64,000 nt of DNA. It comes from Anaeromicropila herbilytica. Lineage in GTDB: Bacteria; Bacillota; Clostridia; Lachnospirales; Lachnospiraceae. A program made the position numbers and the translations under genes. Numbering within the stretch: position 1 is the first letter of the stretch; each line of letters opens with the position of its first letter. Under the pieces are notes generated by a model. It was not told where the DNA came from. It ran no database searches and saw only the letters and a program-made list of their open reading frames with translations. Below, piece after piece: positions 24,093 to 32,536 of this stretch. The DNA lies in the NCBI RefSeq assembly GCF_016591975.1, contig NZ_AP024169.1, forward strand, positions 2,333,001 to 2,397,000, in the 5' to 3' direction.

Positions 24093-26273
24093 ATGAATCT
24101 ATTATTGGCATATCCAGATGGAAGGGAAAAAGATGATGTTATCTATTCATTGCCATATGATATTGATCAAAAATGTAGAAAAGTAAATGGACATTGTGTA
24201 TTTACTTCGACACAGATTGAAATATACCGTAACAACGAGAAGATTCACACTTATCACATTGATGATTTTGATGAAATAATTTGTGAACAACTCATTGGTT
24301 CGAGTATGTTACTTGGAAAGAAAGGGGAACAGACAAAGTTTTTATGTGCCTTTTCTCAAAAGTTCTTTTTACGCTATGCGGAGATTAGTAAGCTTCTTGA
24401 TTACTATAAAAGAACAGGAGAGTTGTTACAAGAGAATGACGAAGATGAGCCTACTTGCCCAAAATGCGGTCTACCACTCGATGGTGCACCTTCGTGCCCA
24501 TTCTGTGGTAAAAAATCAGATTATCTCATTCGATTGATAAAGCGTACTGGTCCATATAAATGGTATTTCATTGCGGCAGTGATATGTACTATTGTTACAG
24601 AAGCGGTATGGGTATTTCTACCTTACCTACAGCGTATTCTAATTGACGAGTATATTACTCCAATGAAAAACGTGGACTCAGGATTTATTATGATAGCTGC
24701 AACAATGATTTTGTCTGTATTTTTCGTATGGGGTCTCGAATACATTAATATGAAATCAAGCTTTAAGGTTGCATTATCTGTGGGAAGAGATCTAAGACAG
24801 GATGTGTTTAGCAAAGCACAACAGTTGTCCATGACTTCGATATCGAAAAGGACTGCAGGAGAATTGATTAATCGTGTGAATCATGATGCAATGAAACTTC
24901 AAGATTTCATAACTGCAAATGGAAAAGATGCAATTGTAAAATTGATATCAGTTGTTATACTAGGAATTATATTAATTTCTATGAATTTTAAATTGGCATT
25001 ATTAGTAATACTTCCTATTCCATTTGTTGCTTTATTCGTTAGTAAACTATTTAATACGTTACATATTAGGTACGGGAGAGTGTGGAGATATCGAACTCGA
25101 TATAGTTCTGTCCTCCATGATATTCTAAACGGAATTCGAGTGGTAAAATCATATGGTACGGAAGAAATGGAAATTAGAAAATATCAAGATGCCTCAGAAA
25201 AATGGATGAAAAGTGCAATATCTGCAGAAGTAATATGGAGTGTCTTTATGCCAATTGCACAGTTTTTATTAACCATTGGTAACTTCCTAATGTTATATGC
25301 TGGTGGTAAAATGGTTCTGAATGAACAATTATCATTAGGAGAATTAGTTCAATATACGACATATGTGGCAATGATCTATGGGCCACTAACATGGATGTTA
25401 CAGATTCCAAGATTACTAGCAGATACTGCAGTAAGCTCGGCCAGAGTGTTTGAGATTCTAGACGAAGAATCCGACGTGAAGGATAAATCAGATGCTATTT
25501 CAATGGATATACATGGAGATATTACGTTTGATGATGTGTATTTTGGATATAAAGCATATAAACCGGTTCTAAAAGGAATAAATTGCAACATAAAGGAAGG
25601 CGAAATGATTGGAATTGTTGGTCACTCAGGTGTTGGTAAGAGTACAATGATTAACCTAATCCTACGCTTGTATGACTGCACTGGTGGAAGAATCCTAATT
25701 GATGGAGTTGATATAAAAGATATTGCTGGAGAAAGTCTTCGCTCAAAAGTTGGAGTTGTATTACAAGAAACTTTCCTTTTTGATGGAAGTGTCTATGATA
25801 ATATAAGTTATGCGAAGCCAGATGCGACATTTGAAGAAATCATAAAAGCCGCAAAGGTTGCAAATGCACATGATTTCATTGTGAAGCTTCCAGATGGATA
25901 TAATACAAGAGTAGGTGACAAGGGGTATTCACTATCAGGTGGTGAAAGACAAAGAATTGCTATTGCAAGAGCCATTCTTCATAATCCTAGGATTCTTATT
26001 CTTGACGAAGCTACAGCTTCTTTGGATACTCAAACGGAGAAACAGATTCAAGAAGCACTAAACCGTTTGATAAAAGGTAGAACTACAATTGCAATTGCCC
26101 ATCGACTTTCTACGTTAAGTAATGCAGATCGGTTAATTGTATTAGATCAAGGAAAACTTGCAGAATTCGGAACACATAATGAGTTAATGCAGAAAAAAGG
26201 AGTATATTATAAATTAGTTATGGCACAAAGACAAACGACAAAGATGAAAAAGGTTGTCGAGGCAGTATCTTAA
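24093..26273 (+). CDS. ABC exporter subunit with N-terminal extension and zinc ribbon (second)
   Basis: 726 residues. The N-terminal 120 residues are an extra domain like that of the first ABC protein but shorter, ending in a zinc ribbon (CPKCGLPLDGAPSCPFCGKK, about residues 123-142). Then come a six-helix membrane domain and an ATPase with Walker A GHSGVGKST (near 509), signature LSGGERQR, Walker B ILILDEATASLD and AHRLST. Both nucleotide sites of the presumed heterodimer look competent, unlike BmrCD-type pairs, which have one degenerate site. The ribosome-binding site is AAAGGGGGG. It is the last gene of the cluster, closed by the terminator at 26305-26348. Confidence 0.9.
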   Translation: MNLLLAYPDGREKDDVIYSLPYDIDQKCRKVNGHCVFTSTQIEIYRNNEKIHTYHIDDFDEIICEQLIGSSMLLGKKGEQTKFLCAFSQKFFLRYAEISKLLDYYKRTGELLQENDEDEPTCPKCGLPLDGAPSCPFCGKKSDYLIRLIKRTGPYKWYFIAAVICTIVTEAVWVFLPYLQRILIDEYITPMKNVDSGFIMIAATMILSVFFVWGLEYINMKSSFKVALSVGRDLRQDVFSKAQQLSMTSISKRTAGELINRVNHDAMKLQDFITANGKDAIVKLISVVILGIILISMNFKLALLVILPIPFVALFVSKLFNTLHIRYGRVWRYRTRYSSVLHDILNGIRVVKSYGTEEMEIRKYQDASEKWMKSAISAEVIWSVFMPIAQFLLTIGNFLMLYAGGKMVLNEQLSLGELVQYTTYVAMIYGPLTWMLQIPRLLADTAVSSARVFEILDEESDVKDKSDAISMDIHGDITFDDVYFGYKAYKPVLKGINCNIKEGEMIGIVGHSGVGKSTMINLILRLYDCTGGRILIDGVDIKDIAGESLRSKVGVVLQETFLFDGSVYDNISYAKPDATFEEIIKAAKVANAHDFIVKLPDGYNTRVGDKGYSLSGGERQRIAIARAILHNPRILILDEATASLDTQTEKQIQEALNRLIKGRTTIAIAHRLSTLSNADRLIVLDQGKLAEFGTHNELMQKKGVYYKLVMAQRQTTKMKKVVEAVS

Positions 26274-26304
26274 GAAAAAGTACTGTTAGAAGTAGTGTAA
26301 AAGA

Positions 26305-26348
26305 AAAAAGATAAGTGATAGAGAATCTTTCCATCACTTATCTTTTTT
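26305..26348 (+). terminator. Terminator of the ABC/DUF1854/ABC cluster
   Basis: AAAAAAGATAAGTGAT pairs with ATCACTTATCTTTTTT across a 13-nt loop. The A-rich and T-rich flanks give termination on either strand. Confidence 0.88.
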
Positions 26349-26471
26349 CTTTTAATTTATGTATTTATATTACCACAAAATCAGTTATTTTTCAAGACTT
26401 GTAAATGAATGGAATTCGCTGTATATAGTATATATCAAGCTTATCGTAAGAAAGAGAAAGAAGGAATGATT

Positions 26472-26945
26472 ATGGATGATAATAAAATATGGTCACTGAT
26501 TCAGATACAGCAGAAGAATGAAATACAAAAAGTGATTGAATGTAATGAGTATACGAAAAAGTATGGGGTCATACTGAGTGAAAAAGATGTGATAGAATTA
26601 TATCATTCAAGAAAGGATGCTTTAATAGAACAAGAAAGAATTGAATTAGGAGGAAGTATCTTACCCAAACTAATCTTTCAATTTTGCGATTCTGCCTATA
26701 TCTATCAAGATAACTATCTTGAGATGTTAGAGGGCCTTCAAGATATCTTTTATCTATATAAAAATGAATCTTTGGATGAACTAACAGATGATGAATTGCT
26801 AGAATATATGAAAGAACATTTTGAGGAAGAATGCCAAGGATCCTTAGACTATCTTGCAGATACTTGCCTTGAAGATTACTGTAGAAACTTAAGAGAAGGT
26901 AACCTTAGAATTCATATAAATAGGGGAGAGTACGAAGATGACTAA
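26472..26945 (+). CDS. DUF6323-like protein of unknown function
   Basis: 157 residues, soluble, strongly acidic (ELTDDELLEYMKEHFEEEC) and mostly helical. An upstream ATG at 26409 is in frame, but ATG 26472 has the ribosome-binding site (GAAGGAATGATT), so I use it. It overlaps the start of the next gene by 8 bp (26938-26945), which indicates translational coupling and a joint role. I associate this pair with the DUF6323/DUF6179 families of Lachnospiraceae; no function is known to me and no catalytic motif is visible. Confidence 0.65.
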   Translation: MDDNKIWSLIQIQQKNEIQKVIECNEYTKKYGVILSEKDVIELYHSRKDALIEQERIELGGSILPKLIFQFCDSAYIYQDNYLEMLEGLQDIFYLYKNESLDELTDDELLEYMKEHFEEECQGSLDYLADTCLEDYCRNLREGNLRIHINRGEYEDD

Positions 26946-28131
26946 TTACGCACTAGAAGAAATCCTTCCATTATTAGAAGAGAATATCAGAAAATATACA
27001 AGTAACGAAAGTACTTCTGTACGTAACGATACGGCAAAAAGATTACTCAGATCGATTCTCTATTGTCTAGATGATAAAGCATTCAATCATACTGATGAAA
27101 CTTTGAATGAGTTGGTAACAAATGATTTGAATATTAACGAAGTCTATCATAATGCTTTGAAGACTAAAAAAGAAAAAATTATTTATACAAAAAGGTTATA
27201 TGACCATATCATGGACAATTTCTATTATGTGAATAATCGATGCTATCTTGAAACAATAAGAAAAGGGTTTCCATGTTTCTTTGAGAGATATGACATACAA
27301 TATGATGCTGAGAATCACATATTGACATTGGATTATCCTTTGTATCAAGAAGTTACCGGACTATGTGGCATTGATCTAATCTATGAATATTTAAGTCGCA
27401 TTCAAATAGAACAAGAATTAATGAGTCATTTTGAGCAAAGTAAAGTAAAAGATATGTTATATAGCTTTGATGAAGATTATCAAGAATTAATCTATAATTT
27501 GTGTAAGGTTGTTCTTAGGTGTGCTTTGGGGTTGTCAATGATTAATAAAGATATTTATAAGTTAGTTTTTTCGGAAGATGACCTAAAATATTTGACTAGT
27601 ATATTGTCAGATAAAAGTCAAGTAGAGCTAGAATCATTATTAAATAATGAGTTGGAAAGAGTCCTAAAAACACTTGAGATAGATTCGGATATATATTATC
27701 AATACTTTAGATCAGATCTTCATGATTTTTCGGTTGAGATATTAAATGCTTTAAAATATAAACATCTAGAGCAAGTCTTTCCATCAAGAATAAAACAGTA
27801 TGAAAAGAATATCTCTACGTATCAAGATGGTATACAAATGAATGATGAAGAATTACGAAAACTTATTGATGAAGTTAGAGAATGCCGTTATATATCTGAT
27901 AAATTATCTCTAGTTAATGAGCATATCCATAGCTTAAGCGATTTAAAGGAATTACTTTCAGAAGCTTTTTTTACTGGAGAATATCTTGAAGTATTCTGGC
28001 TTTTACAGGAAGCAGAACTTAAGTTTCTATACGATGAAATCTCAGAGAGATTACAGTTTAGTAAAGAGTTAGAGGAATGGGAGAATGAATTTATTTTATT
28101 TTATCAATCAAAATTCAATGTAATAAGATAG
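26938..28131 (+). CDS. DUF6179-like protein of unknown function
   Basis: 397 residues, predicted all-helical and soluble, rich in Leu, Glu and Tyr, with no signal peptide, membrane helix or recognised enzyme motif. The short segment LYQEVTGLCGIDLIYEYLSR in the middle looks like its most conserved-looking part. It is translated from an ATG inside the end of the preceding gene (ribosome-binding site AGGGGAGAG) and the two form an isolated two-gene operon. The family name is from memory of paired clostridial genes; the function is unknown. Confidence 0.65.
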   Translation: MTNYALEEILPLLEENIRKYTSNESTSVRNDTAKRLLRSILYCLDDKAFNHTDETLNELVTNDLNINEVYHNALKTKKEKIIYTKRLYDHIMDNFYYVNNRCYLETIRKGFPCFFERYDIQYDAENHILTLDYPLYQEVTGLCGIDLIYEYLSRIQIEQELMSHFEQSKVKDMLYSFDEDYQELIYNLCKVVLRCALGLSMINKDIYKLVFSEDDLKYLTSILSDKSQVELESLLNNELERVLKTLEIDSDIYYQYFRSDLHDFSVEILNALKYKHLEQVFPSRIKQYEKNISTYQDGIQMNDEELRKLIDEVRECRYISDKLSLVNEHIHSLSDLKELLSEAFFTGEYLEVFWLLQEAELKFLYDEISERLQFSKELEEWENEFILFYQSKFNVIR

Positions 28132-28200
28132 ACTTGATCATGTAACCTAACTATTATATACCGCATATTATAGTAACAAGTAAAAATTGAAGGGATCATT

Positions 28201-28740
28201 ATGAATTTTCAAGATAGTGAAACTTATAAAAATTTATTAAAAGCACTAGAAGGTGAAATGAAAGCTAGTACAAAATATCGAATCTATGGGAATAAAGCAA
28301 GGGAAGATGGATATGAACAAATAGCTGATATTTTTAATGAAACCTCTGGGAATGAACAAGAACATGCAGAGATCTGGATGAAAGTATTAGATGGTGGAGA
28401 GCTACAGGATACTTACGAGAACTTAAAGGATGCAATGGCTGGAGAACATTATGAATGGACTCAGATGTATAAGAAATTTGCTGAAATAGCAATGCGAGAA
28501 GGATATACAGAAATCAGTAAGCTATTTGCTTCAGTTGGAAATATTGAAAAGCATCATGACTATCGATATGAAAGATTAGCCAATAATATTAAGACGGATA
28601 CGGTATTCTGTAAACCACAAAAAACAATATGGATCTGTATGAAATGCGGAAATCTTATATATGATGAGTGCGCTCCAGAGGAGTGCCCAGTATGTGGTCA
28701 TTTACAAGGTTATTATAAAATGAATTGCGAAAATTATTAA
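28201..28740 (+). CDS. Rubrerythrin
   Basis: 179-residue non-haem iron peroxidase that reduces hydrogen peroxide in anaerobes. The N-terminal four-helix ferritin-like domain has the di-iron ligands in LEGEMKAST, GNEQEHAEIW, AGEHYEW and GNIEKHHDYRYE. The C-terminal rubredoxin-like domain has two CxxC pairs (ICMKCGNLIYDE; CPVCGHLQGYY) that bind the electron-transfer iron. It is slightly shorter than the classical 190 residues. It is monocistronic with ribosome-binding site GAAGGGA and a compact terminator downstream. Confidence 0.95.
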   Translation: MNFQDSETYKNLLKALEGEMKASTKYRIYGNKAREDGYEQIADIFNETSGNEQEHAEIWMKVLDGGELQDTYENLKDAMAGEHYEWTQMYKKFAEIAMREGYTEISKLFASVGNIEKHHDYRYERLANNIKTDTVFCKPQKTIWICMKCGNLIYDECAPEECPVCGHLQGYYKMNCENY

Positions 28741-28759
28741 CAGAAATTAAAATATTATA

Positions 28760-28793
28760 AAAAATGGTGAAGACGATCTTCACTATTTTTTAT
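28760..28793 (+). terminator. Rubrerythrin terminator
   Basis: AAATGGTGAAGA pairs with TCTTCACTATTT (one G-T wobble) around a 3-nt loop, followed by TTTT. Confidence 0.85.
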
Positions 28794-28891
28794 TTTAGAA
28801 ATAGGATTCCTATATTTTTCAATATAAATGTAATAAGTAGACTTATGTTTCATATTATAGATATAACAGTACTCTGCATGAATGTGATCAT

Positions 28892-30619
28892 ATGAGCAAT
28901 GGAAATAATAGTTCGAATGAAAATCAATCTTCAGTAAACAAGCTTTTAAGCAATGATTATATAGATATTATTGTAGAATACTCCGGTAATTTAAATTATC
29001 TTAAAAAATTTGGTGAAGGTAATTATACAATTATAGATGAAACATTTGCTATGGTTCATCTTCCAGGTAATGAAATAACTCAAGAATTTATAAGACAATA
29101 CGGATGGACGTCATTGCCATATCTAGGTGGAATTCAAGATACCACTGCATTAGAGGCATCTGGAATTACAAAACTACAAAATATACCGAAATTATCACTA
29201 CGCGGTCAAGGAACATTAATTGGTATCCTAGATACTGGTATCGATTATACAAATGAAGTCTTTAAAAATGCAGACAATACAACCAAAATTGTATCAATAT
29301 GGGATCAAACAATTCAAACTCCTGGAAAAGAACCAGAAGGTTTCTATTATGGGACGGAATATACAAGAGAACAAATTAATGATGCATTAAAGAATCCAAA
29401 TCCTTACGATATCGTACCAAGTAGAGATGATAATGGACATGGGACCCAAGTAGCAGGAATTGCAGCGGGTTCACCTGTTGCCAAGGCTGATTTTGTAGGG
29501 GTGGCACCGGATTCAGAACTTATTATAGTGAAGCTAAGATATGCAAAAAAAGTTTATCGTGATTATTTTTTTATTCCAGAGAATGCCCTATGCTACCAGA
29601 CAACAGATCCTATGTTTGCAGTGCAATATATAGCGAAGGTTGCTGAAAAATTAGCACGACCTTATGCAATTCTTTTTGCACTTGGAACATCACAAGGAGC
29701 GCATGATGGTAGAGGTGCATTTGCTAGAACGTTAGGTTATTTATCTAGGAAAGTTGGAACAGGTGTAATAATAGCTGCTGGCAATGAAGGTAATAGAGGC
29801 TCTCATTACTATGGGGTGATTGATAAGAATGTTGGATATGACGTTGTGGAATTAAATGTAGGTGAGAATTCAAAAGGTTTTACTATGGAATTATGGGGGA
29901 CACCTCCTAATTTATATTCGGTTGATATTCTATCACCATCTGGTGAATATATTCCTAGAATCTCAGCGAAGATAAGAGAAAGTAGAGAAATAAAATTTTT
30001 ATTTGAAAGTACAGTTCTTTATCTTGAATTTCAGATATTAGATGAACAGACTGGAAATGAAAGAATCTTATTTCGATTTAAAAATCCAACAAAGGGAATC
30101 TGGAGGATAAGAATCTATGGAACAGGCAATCTATCAATGAGTTATCATATTTGGTTACCGATTAAAGAATTTCTAGATAGTGATACTTTTTTTGTAAAAC
30201 CAGATCAATATACTACCATTACATCTCCTGGCAATACATCATATCCAATTACTGTTACAGCTTATAGTCATACAAATAATAGTTTATATACAAATGCAAG
30301 CAGAGGATTTACAGCATTAAATCAAGTAAAACCTGAAATTGCAGCTCCTGGTGTTAATATATATTGTCCAACTTTAAATAATCAATATACAAGAAGTACT
30401 GGTTCTAGTATAGCAGCAGCTCAAGTAGCAGGTGTGTCAGCATTATTATTAGAATGGGGAATTATAAAGAAAAATTATGAACGAATGGATACCTTAATTA
30501 TAAAAAGAATGTTGATAGGAGGAGCTAAAAGAGATCCTAATTCTTCTTATCCTAATAGAGATTGGGGATATGGTATATTAGATTTATATAATACTTTTCT
30601 AACTTTAAGAGGTGAATGA
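28892..30619 (+). CDS. Csp-like subtilisin family (S8) protease, first of tandem pair
   Basis: 575 residues. The catalytic triad is complete: Asp114 (GILDTGIDYT), His183 (DNGHGTQVAG) and Ser506 (TGSSIAAAQVAG, with SSIA in place of TSMA). Between His and Ser lies a large insertion containing the oxyanion Asn (AAGNEGN) and a jelly-roll-like region (FTMELWGTPPNLYSVDILSP), the architecture of clostridial germination proteases CspA/B/C. There is no Sec signal peptide; an N-terminal segment of about 100 residues (NDYIDIIVEYSGNL ... VHLPGNEI) is the likely prodomain. Csp proteases activate the cortex-lytic enzyme SleC during spore germination, though paralogues of this family also exist outside germination loci. 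No sleC lies nearby. Confidence 0.85.
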   Translation: MSNGNNSSNENQSSVNKLLSNDYIDIIVEYSGNLNYLKKFGEGNYTIIDETFAMVHLPGNEITQEFIRQYGWTSLPYLGGIQDTTALEASGITKLQNIPKLSLRGQGTLIGILDTGIDYTNEVFKNADNTTKIVSIWDQTIQTPGKEPEGFYYGTEYTREQINDALKNPNPYDIVPSRDDNGHGTQVAGIAAGSPVAKADFVGVAPDSELIIVKLRYAKKVYRDYFFIPENALCYQTTDPMFAVQYIAKVAEKLARPYAILFALGTSQGAHDGRGAFARTLGYLSRKVGTGVIIAAGNEGNRGSHYYGVIDKNVGYDVVELNVGENSKGFTMELWGTPPNLYSVDILSPSGEYIPRISAKIRESREIKFLFESTVLYLEFQILDEQTGNERILFRFKNPTKGIWRIRIYGTGNLSMSYHIWLPIKEFLDSDTFFVKPDQYTTITSPGNTSYPITVTAYSHTNNSLYTNASRGFTALNQVKPEIAAPGVNIYCPTLNNQYTRSTGSSIAAAQVAGVSALLLEWGIIKKNYERMDTLIIKRMLIGGAKRDPNSSYPNRDWGYGILDLYNTFLTLRGE

Positions 30620-30625
30620 TAGCCA

Positions 30626-32326
30626 ATGAGTGATGGGCAACAAAATAGGCTTACAAGTAATGATTATGCCGATCTAATAGTTCGATATAATAATGATCTA
30701 AATCTATTAACTGGATATGATCCAAATGAAAGTTATACCATTATTAATTCTACTTATGCACTTGTTCATGTTCCTGTTAATGTATTTAAAAATGAAATTT
30801 TCAATCGATTTACTTGGTTTAGCACTCAAAAATGCTATGGCTTACTCGATTCATCAAGTCTTGAAGCTTCTGGTATATTGAAGATACAAAATGTTCCTAG
30901 TTTAGCACTTCGCGGATCAGGCACCTTAGTAGGATTTATTGATACTGGAATTGAATATACCAATCAAGTGTTTCTTAATGCGGATAATACGACGCGAATC
31001 GTTTCGATTTGGGATCAGAATATCGAGAGTAATTCCACTTCAGAAGATGTTCCATTTGGAACGGTATACACAAGAGAACAGATTAATAAAGCTCTTGCAA
31101 GTGACAAACCACTAGAGATTGTTCCTAGTACAGATGAAAATGGTCACGGAACAATGCTTGCTGGAATTACTGCAGGAAACAGAATTGAAAAAGATGATTT
31201 TTATGGAATTGTACCTGAGGCTGAGATCGCAGTTGTGAAATTAAAACCTGCAAAAGACTATCTTAAGGAATTCTACTTAATTCCTAAAGATGCAGTCTGT
31301 TACCAAGCATCGGATATTATGTTCGCGGTGAAATACTTAACGAAACTAGCTCAGATTCAAAATAAACCAATTGCGATCTGCATTGCAATTGGTACTTCAT
31401 CTGGATTACATGATGGAGAGGGTGCTTTAAGTGATGTCTTATCCTATTATGGTGATTCTCCAGGTACTGTTGTAGTAACCGCTGCTGGAAATGAAGGTAA
31501 CGCAGGAAGTCATTATTATGGTACGATTGATAGAAATGTTGGATCTGAAAATGTGGAACTGAAAGTAGGAAAAAATGTTAGCGGTTTTTCGATGGAATTA
31601 TGGGGCTATATTCCTAATTTATATTCGGTAGAGATAACATCGCCTTCTGGTGAAACGATTTCAAGAATACCAGCAAGGATTAATGAAAAAAGGGAAATTA
31701 ACTTTTTATTTGAGAATACCACACTTCTAATTAACTATGTCCTTTTTGAAGTAAGTACTGGTAAGCAACTTATCTTCTTTCGTTTTGTGAATCCAGTAGA
31801 AGGCATTTGGAAAATTCGTGTATACGGATCAGGTAATAAAATAATGTATTATAATATTTGGTTACCAATTCGTACTTTTATATCAAGTGATACACAATTT
31901 CTAAATTCAAATCCTGATACAACAATTACATCACCTGGTAATGCATTGATTCCTATTACGGTAACTGCTTATAATCATCAGACAGGTTCCATATATATTG
32001 ATGCAAGTAGAGGATTTACTGAACTCAATCTTGTGAAACCAGATTTTGCAGCACCAGGTGTTAACATATATAGTCCTGGACTTAAGAATACTTATCAATA
32101 TAGTACTGGAACCTCGGTTGCAGCAGCTCACACAACAGGTGTAGCAGCCATGTTGCTAGAATGGGGCATTGTGAAGAATAACTTACCTACTATGAGTTCA
32201 CCCGAAGCAAAAAATTTATTAATTAGAGGAGCTAAGAGAGACCCGACGATATCGTATCCGAATAAGCAATGGGGATATGGTATTTTAGATTTATTTAGTA
32301 CTTATTTATCTTTTCGTGTGGAATGA
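30626..32326 (+). CDS. Csp-like subtilisin family (S8) protease, second of tandem pair
   Basis: 566 residues, co-linear with the preceding protein over its whole length (prodomain NDYADLIVRYNNDL, core, jelly-roll insertion FSMELWGYIPNLYSVEITSP, C-terminus NKQWGYGILDLFSTYLS). The triad is again complete: Asp in GFIDTGIEYT, His in ENGHGTMLAG and Ser in TGTSVAAAHTTG. Both members therefore look active, unlike C. difficile CspA and CspC, which are pseudoproteases. It starts 6 bp after the first gene's stop with ribosome-binding site AGAGGTGA, so the two are one operon and probably a local duplication. Confidence 0.85.
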   Translation: MSDGQQNRLTSNDYADLIVRYNNDLNLLTGYDPNESYTIINSTYALVHVPVNVFKNEIFNRFTWFSTQKCYGLLDSSSLEASGILKIQNVPSLALRGSGTLVGFIDTGIEYTNQVFLNADNTTRIVSIWDQNIESNSTSEDVPFGTVYTREQINKALASDKPLEIVPSTDENGHGTMLAGITAGNRIEKDDFYGIVPEAEIAVVKLKPAKDYLKEFYLIPKDAVCYQASDIMFAVKYLTKLAQIQNKPIAICIAIGTSSGLHDGEGALSDVLSYYGDSPGTVVVTAAGNEGNAGSHYYGTIDRNVGSENVELKVGKNVSGFSMELWGYIPNLYSVEITSPSGETISRIPARINEKREINFLFENTTLLINYVLFEVSTGKQLIFFRFVNPVEGIWKIRVYGSGNKIMYYNIWLPIRTFISSDTQFLNSNPDTTITSPGNALIPITVTAYNHQTGSIYIDASRGFTELNLVKPDFAAPGVNIYSPGLKNTYQYSTGTSVAAAHTTGVAAMLLEWGIVKNNLPTMSSPEAKNLLIRGAKRDPTISYPNKQWGYGILDLFSTYLSFRVE

Positions 32327-32347
32327 GATTATTAATATAGAAGTAAG

Positions 32348-32389
32348 AAGGGTGAAGTAGCTAGTGGAATAACTAGTTCACCCTTTTTT
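32348..32389 (+). terminator. Terminator of the protease pair
   Basis: AAGGGTGAA pairs with TTCACCCTT, with an inner CTAGT/ACTAG stem, then TTTTTC. Confidence 0.85.
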
Positions 32390-32460
32390 CTATTATAAAA
32401 AGAATGAGAAAGACTTTTGAACCTCCAATTAAAAAAATAATATTATATAATACATAATAA

Positions 32461-32488
32461 TTGAAATAAGTGAAATATATGGTAAAAT
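32461..32488 (+). promoter_or_regulatory. Promoter of the HD-like gene
   Basis: TTGAAA (32461-32466), a 16-nt spacer and TAAAAT (32483-32488), 49 nt before the start codon. Confidence 0.55.
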
Positions 32489-32536
32489 GTATTATAATTT
32501 GTGAACTAATCAACATACTTAAAGGAGGAACTAAAT

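Noticed and set aside
24283..24537. Plus-strand ORF of 84 codons inside the second ABC exporter gene
   Set aside because: Out-of-frame shadow of the exporter's N-terminal coding region; the exporter frame carries the zinc ribbon and clear domains.
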